This document shows positions 60,300 through 64,000 of a stretch of DNA of 64,000 nt, piece by piece. Below the pieces are notes generated by a model. It saw only the letters and a program-made list of their open reading frames with translations, did no database searches and had not been told where the DNA came from. Position numbers and translations under genes: made by a program. Source of the DNA: JBNLAN01 sp050302175 (lineage in GTDB: Bacteria > Pseudomonadota > Zetaproteobacteria > Mariprofundales > Mariprofundaceae); the NCBI GenBank assembly GCA_050302175.1, contig JBNLAN010000008.1, positions 62,001 through 126,000 on the forward strand, in the 5' to 3' direction. Numbering within the stretch: the stretch's first letter is position 1; each line of letters starts with the position of its first letter.

Positions 60300-60914
60300 C
60301 TACTTCTTATTCGCAGGCCGCATTGGTTGCTTGCTTTCTACAAACCGATATGTCACAGCCTTTCCTGTAATTTTGAGATCATCCTTATTTGCATTGCTCG
60401 CTTGCGAAATTTTCAGGTTTTTTACATCAACAATTCTTGGCATTTCGCCTACCCGCTTTAGAAATGTGAGCAGCTGCGCATATGAGCCCGTTATTTCAAG
60501 ATCAACAGGCACTTCTGCATATATTTGCTGCACACTTTCTGAGCCCGGCTTAAACTTGGAGAATTCCAACCCTGAGTCTTTACCTGCCCATGAAACGTTT
60601 TCCAGCAAATCTGGTATTTGCGACTGCTTAGGCAGCATACTAAGAGCAACCTTCAATTGCTTCTCGAGCTCAGCATACTCTTTTTGTTTTTTTGGCAAAT
60701 CTTCTACGAGGCGCAGGTTTTTAGCTAACTGCACTTTCTCACTTTCAACGTTTCGTGTTTGCCGCTCGATCTCTTCCTGACCGGGGGACCAACCGAACGA
60801 AAAGTACAATACCAGAATCACCACGAACCCAGCTGCAATTGCCGCAGCCTTCTGCCAAAGTGGAATTGGCAATATTGGGCGTAACGCATCTAAACTTGAT
60901 AGGTCAATATTCAT
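60300..60914 (-). CDS. pilO: Type IV pilus assembly protein PilO
   Basis: Bitopic inner-membrane protein that pairs with PilN. The 204-residue protein has an N-terminal tail, one membrane helix (IPLWQKAAAIAAGFVVILVL), a coiled coil (about 50-95), and a ferredoxin-like periplasmic domain with LEITGSYAQLLTFLKRVGEM. The start overlaps pilN by four bases. Confidence 0.94.
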   Translation of the reverse strand: MNIDLSSLDALRPILPIPLWQKAAAIAAGFVVILVLYFSFGWSPGQEEIERQTRNVESEKVQLAKNLRLVEDLPKKQKEYAELEKQLKVALSMLPKQSQIPDLLENVSWAGKDSGLEFSKFKPGSESVQQIYAEVPVDLEITGSYAQLLTFLKRVGEMPRIVDVKNLKISQASNANKDDLKITGKAVTYRFVESKQPMRPANKK

Positions 60915-61495
60915 CGAGCATTACCCTTGCCTGAATCGGAAGGTGCATTCTTCGACTCATCAGACCGCAACATCGTCAATTCAAATTTTCTTACCGACAC
61001 ACTCCCAACGGAGGCACGCTCAATAACCTGCAACCGAACATCTCCAAAGTATAACGACTGATCCAACGCCCTCATAAAGTTTGCTACGGCCTTGTTGCTT
61101 TCACCCAAACCCTTTATTGTAATTTTTACAGAGTCATCTTCGACTTCTGTTAACCACACATTTTCCGGCGTCTCTTTCGCCAAATGATAAAACGTGTTGA
61201 GGGAACGGAAACGCCCACGCTGAAGTTTTTCTACAATATCAAGTTTGCCCTGCACATCCTGGCGAAGCCTGTCAAGGTCACGTATTTTACCGATTTTTTT
61301 CTGCAATTCAGCATTTCTCTGCTTTAGCTCGGTATACTCCGACTCAAGGCTGGCAATCGCTGCAGTAATGTATATATGCGCTGTCAAACTAATCACAATA
61401 GCAGCACCTAATACGGCAATCGCAACAACAATATGCTGCAATATCTCCTGCCGCCTTCGCGCAGCACGATAAGGAAGAAGATTTATCCGTATCAT
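60911..61495 (-). CDS. pilN: Type IV pilus assembly protein PilN
   Basis: The 194-residue protein starts MIRINLLPYRAARRRQEIL, the PilM-binding INLLPYR motif, followed by a membrane helix (about 23-45), a coiled coil and a ferredoxin-like domain (VWLTEVEDDSVKITIKGLGE). It overlaps pilM by four bases and pilO by four bases. Confidence 0.96.
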   Translation of the reverse strand: MIRINLLPYRAARRRQEILQHIVVAIAVLGAAIVISLTAHIYITAAIASLESEYTELKQRNAELQKKIGKIRDLDRLRQDVQGKLDIVEKLQRGRFRSLNTFYHLAKETPENVWLTEVEDDSVKITIKGLGESNKAVANFMRALDQSLYFGDVRLQVIERASVGSVSVRKFELTMLRSDESKNAPSDSGKGNAR

Positions 61496-62565
61496 GAGTC
61501 AAATGACCTAAGCGCCAAGCCGATAGGAACAGTCATCATCGGCCCAATCTGCTTTAAGTGCTCAGGATCAAATTTTTTGCTCGACGCATTGATATAATCA
61601 AAAGCGTTCAGCAAAGATGTTTCAATCCCCAGCCTCTCTTCAACTTCATTGGCTATCCCTGGCAATAATGCAGTACCCCCGCTGAGCCATATTTTCTGCA
61701 CTGGAAATTCAGCGTGGTTGGCCGAATAAAAGTCGAGTGACCGAACGAGCTCAGAAGTCAGCCCCATATAAAATGTTTCAAGAACCTCGGGGTTAATCTC
61801 GGAAAAGCTCTCGCGCTTCATCTGCTCTGCGGCCTGGAAACTTATATTATGCTGCTTCTGAATTTCTTCGGTCAGGTTCTGACCACCATAGAACTGATCT
61901 CGCACGAAAGCCATTTGGCCATTTAGCAACACATTCACATTCATCATGTTTGACCCGATATTGATCAGCGCCTCAGCGCGCTGCTCTGCATCATCAACAG
62001 CCTGATCTTCCTTTTTACTCCTCCCAAGCTCAGCAGCATTCTCCAACGCGAATACAGCACAATCAACACAGGTAACCGTCAATCCGGCCTCACTGAGCAC
62101 AAGCTGGTAGTCCTCGATAATTTCACGCTTGCATGCAGCCAACACAACTTCCATTTCGTCGTGTGAATCATTTGCATCACCCAATATCTGAAAATCCAGA
62201 AACACATCATCAATGTCGTAAGGAATATGCTGGTCTGCCTCAAAATCAATCTGAGCCTCTAAATCGAACTCCGTCGTTGCAGGCATTGTCACAGTTTTAA
62301 TAATCACTGTATTCCCGGATACGGCCAGGGCAACATTTCTTGTTGACGGTCTGGCAACCTCAATGGCATCAAGAAGCGCTTGCGAAACAGCCATCGAGTC
62401 AATGATCGTATTTTCCACAATAGCATCGCGTGGCAATGGTACTATAGACATCGATTTAAGCTGATAACCTGAACGACCACTACGCTCAAGCTCAACAAGC
62501 TTGATGCCGGTGGCGCTGATATCCACTCCCATCAGCCCTTCGTTTTTACTGGAGAATAAATTCAC
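61492..62565 (-). CDS. pilM: Type IV pilus assembly protein PilM
   Basis: Actin-like cytoplasmic protein that binds the PilN tail. The 357-residue protein starts at GTG 62565 (GGAGG four bases upstream). It has MGVDISATGIKLVELERSGR, DVFLDFQILG, ALINIGSNMMNVNVLLNG and KIWLSGGTALLPGIANEVEE, all typical of PilM. It heads the pilM-N-O-Q operon. Confidence 0.96.
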   Translation of the reverse strand: MNLFSSKNEGLMGVDISATGIKLVELERSGRSGYQLKSMSIVPLPRDAIVENTIIDSMAVSQALLDAIEVARPSTRNVALAVSGNTVIIKTVTMPATTEFDLEAQIDFEADQHIPYDIDDVFLDFQILGDANDSHDEMEVVLAACKREIIEDYQLVLSEAGLTVTCVDCAVFALENAAELGRSKKEDQAVDDAEQRAEALINIGSNMMNVNVLLNGQMAFVRDQFYGGQNLTEEIQKQHNISFQAAEQMKRESFSEINPEVLETFYMGLTSELVRSLDFYSANHAEFPVQKIWLSGGTALLPGIANEVEERLGIETSLLNAFDYINASSKKFDPEHLKQIGPMMTVPIGLALRSFDS

Positions 62566-62606
62566 TTCCCCTCCTGCGTTAATGCTATACTCACACAGCT
62601 ACACGC

Positions 62607-62636
62607 AAGTTACCTTAGAAAAAAGGATATTGTCAA
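62607..62636 (-). promoter_or_regulatory. Probable sigma-70 promoter of the pil operon
   Basis: TTGACA (62631-62636, minus strand) with TAACTT (62607-62612) after 18 bases; a T-rich stretch fills the spacer. The GTG of pilM lies about 42 bases on. Confidence 0.5.
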
Positions 62637-62682
62637 GTTATTCTCGTTTCAACTCTCTGCGCAAGAGCTCGATAAAACCAGT

Positions 62683-62708
62683 AAAAACGCCCAAATATTA
62701 ATTGGGCG
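62683..62708 (-). terminator. Intrinsic terminator behind pilY1
   Basis: A 7-bp stem, CGCCCAA / TTGGGCG, with a 7-base loop, followed by five T on the minus strand. A second TTGGGCG copy (62731-62737 on the minus strand) upstream could pair with the first arm instead, so a competing fold is possible. Confidence 0.75.
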
Positions 62709-62755
62709 ACAACGCACTCTTGGCATTGCCGCCCAATTATCCTTAACGCGTTGCG

Positions 62756-64000
62756 TTATCTAAGCTGCTGCCAGCTTTGCCTGCCTTGTCCACTATCACG
62801 CAATACTGCAGGCAGCTCCGCCAACGAACCAGATGTACCACTGGTGAAGATTTTCAGCGGCACTTCATTTGTTCCCGCCTTAGACGCGAAGGTATCCTTA
62901 ACAATCGTTAATTCGGAATAGATACCGATTGTGGACTTAATGCCGCTGGGACTCGTCGGCAACGCCGCATTAAACGGAGAATATTGAAGCCGCGACCCGG
63001 AATTGGCATCCAGGATCATCACCCAGCTATCACCACCATACAGACATGGATCCGTTGATGGAATCGTTGTAGTGAAAATGATATGCCCCAGAATCAATAG
63101 CGAGTTCGTGACCTGCTTTTCACCGAAGTTATTGGTGTTCCCAGCCTCCGTATTATACAGATCCATATACCATCCAAGATGCGTGGAGAGCGGGGGCCCA
63201 GCTGGCACCCCTGTGGTATCATGCCATGCAATAACATTATTGCTGGTGATTCTGTATGCCTCACCTCCGGCGGTGGTTTCCTGAGTGATCTGCTGCTGCA
63301 ACAGATGGGCCCGCGTGAAGGCTGAGAAACCTCCTGCCGTACCATTCTTATCCCAGATGCCGTAATAGGTCTGGGTTTGCTGACCTGTATTCAGATTATC
63401 ATTCGGTTCCAGATATTTGCCGGTACCAAAATAGACCATATATGAACCGGGAACAGTTGGGTGGTTCCCAACCTGAGGGCGTGTAGTAATTGGCTGCGGT
63501 GTACCGCCACTATCGGTTGCAGTAAACAGCGGAGTCGGCGACGCAGCAGTGCCAAGCGCGGTTGCCCAAACAGCATCGCTCGCATCACTCACATCGAACT
63601 TCCAGATATTCCCTTGCAAATCGCCAACGTAAATATAATCGATGATTGCGTCCCCATCGACATCGGCTGCCAATGGCGATGCCAATGCATTCGGGGTCGC
63701 AACACTTCCCACCATGGTGTCAAACTTCAGGTAGTCGGTCCCCAAATCCCATTTCCCGTCCGCGATATTCGCATCCAGGAACAGCACGAACAACACACCA
63801 TGCCCGGTTGTACTGGTCGCCGCTGCATTACCATCCGACTCGGAGTTATTGAAACCATTCCCCACAATCGCAGCCCAGCGTCCGTTGTGCATACGCACGA
63901 TTGAGCTACCACTATATGTATAGCCTAAGTCCGGATCATCGGCATCGGTGAACTCCCAGAGCACCTTGCTGGCTACAGCCGCCTCATCCACGGCATCAGG
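62756..64000 (-). CDS. pilY1: PilY1-like type IV pilus tip/adhesion protein, C-terminal part
   Basis: The reading frame enters from the right edge with no start in view; about 414 codons are visible. It shows the beta-propeller of PilY1: GRWAAIVGNGFNNSESDG, a calcium-loop-like DVDGDAIIDYIYVGDLQGNI, then WKFDVS and VYFGTGKYLEPND. A GTG at 63991 is internal, not a start. PilY1 promotes pilus extension and surface sensing. It is followed by a terminator, so the pilMNOQ promoter is separate. Confidence 0.93.
   Translation of the reverse strand, partial: PDAVDEAAVASKVLWEFTDADDPDLGYTYSGSSIVRMHNGRWAAIVGNGFNNSESDGNAAATSTTGHGVLFVLFLDANIADGKWDLGTDYLKFDTMVGSVATPNALASPLAADVDGDAIIDYIYVGDLQGNIWKFDVSDASDAVWATALGTAASPTPLFTATDSGGTPQPITTRPQVGNHPTVPGSYMVYFGTGKYLEPNDNLNTGQQTQTYYGIWDKNGTAGGFSAFTRAHLLQQQITQETTAGGEAYRITSNNVIAWHDTTGVPAGPPLSTHLGWYMDLYNTEAGNTNNFGEKQVTNSLLILGHIIFTTTIPSTDPCLYGGDSWVMILDANSGSRLQYSPFNAALPTSPSGIKSTIGIYSELTIVKDTFASKAGTNEVPLKIFTSGTSGSLAELPAVLRDSGQGRQSWQQLR

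Overview
The window is a gene-dense stretch (about 66 protein genes and 8 tRNAs) from the chromosome of a Gram-negative proteobacterium. LptE, an OmpA-type lipoprotein, a complete type II secretion operon and a type IV pilus operon imply an outer membrane. Several gene orders match those known from Beta/Gammaproteobacteria: leuS-lptE-holA, ftsE-ftsX-rpoH, tig-clpP-clpX-lon-hupB, ypjD-corB, rpsF-(priB-like)-rpsR-rplI-dnaB and pilMNO-pilQ-aroB. Base composition is moderate. Some details fit neither class well: a CIRCE operator on rpoH, no pilP or aroK between pilO and aroB, and long tails on S6 and S18. A deep or less-studied proteobacterial class such as Zetaproteobacteria is my best guess, but that is inference only. 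I see no insertion sequence, prophage or CRISPR array.

Layout. 1-12400: housekeeping operons, mostly on the minus strand (holA end, lptE, leuS, rpoH, ftsX, ftsE, ispD-ispF, fbp with a family 4 uracil-DNA glycosylase). A plus-strand island holds a zinc-ribbon membrane protein and a YpjD/CorB pair. 12490-19520: the tig-clpP-clpX-lon-hupB proteostasis block, flanked by tRNA genes (Asp, Val; Leu, Lys, His, Arg, Pro). 19780-25840: accessory envelope genes: a possible outer-membrane barrel, a secreted DUF1566 protein, a glutathione transferase, tRNA-Gln, an OmpA lipoprotein, and an unrecognised two-gene unit made of a coiled-coil membrane protein and a VWA lipoprotein. 25984-38077: one type II secretion operon, gspC to gspN, with two foreign genes (a membrane protein and a YidD-like protein) between gspF and gspG. 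38184-41005: leuC-leuD and a barrel protein, divergent from a LysR regulator. 41164-48265: FecR-domain protein, dcd, metF, a diguanylate cyclase with a haem c motif, purC, and a cyclic-nucleotide-domain/RMD1 pair. 48506-56581: a long plus-strand run from rpsF through dnaB, alr, a YbdK-type ligase, an M20 amidohydrolase and FxsA. 56591-64000: aroB, pilQ, pilO, pilN, pilM and the C-terminal part of pilY1, all on the minus strand.

How it works together. The window carries two related trans-envelope machines: the type II secretion system and the type IV pilus, each with its own secretin. It also has a heat-shock control point: the sigma-32 gene has a perfect HrcA operator (CIRCE) directly behind a strong sigma-70 promoter. 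Promoters of the tRNA-Pro and tRNA-Gln units and of rpsF share a GC-rich discriminator, as expected for growth-rate or stringent control. Two tRNA groups start directly behind intrinsic terminators with no promoter between, so they probably depend on read-through.
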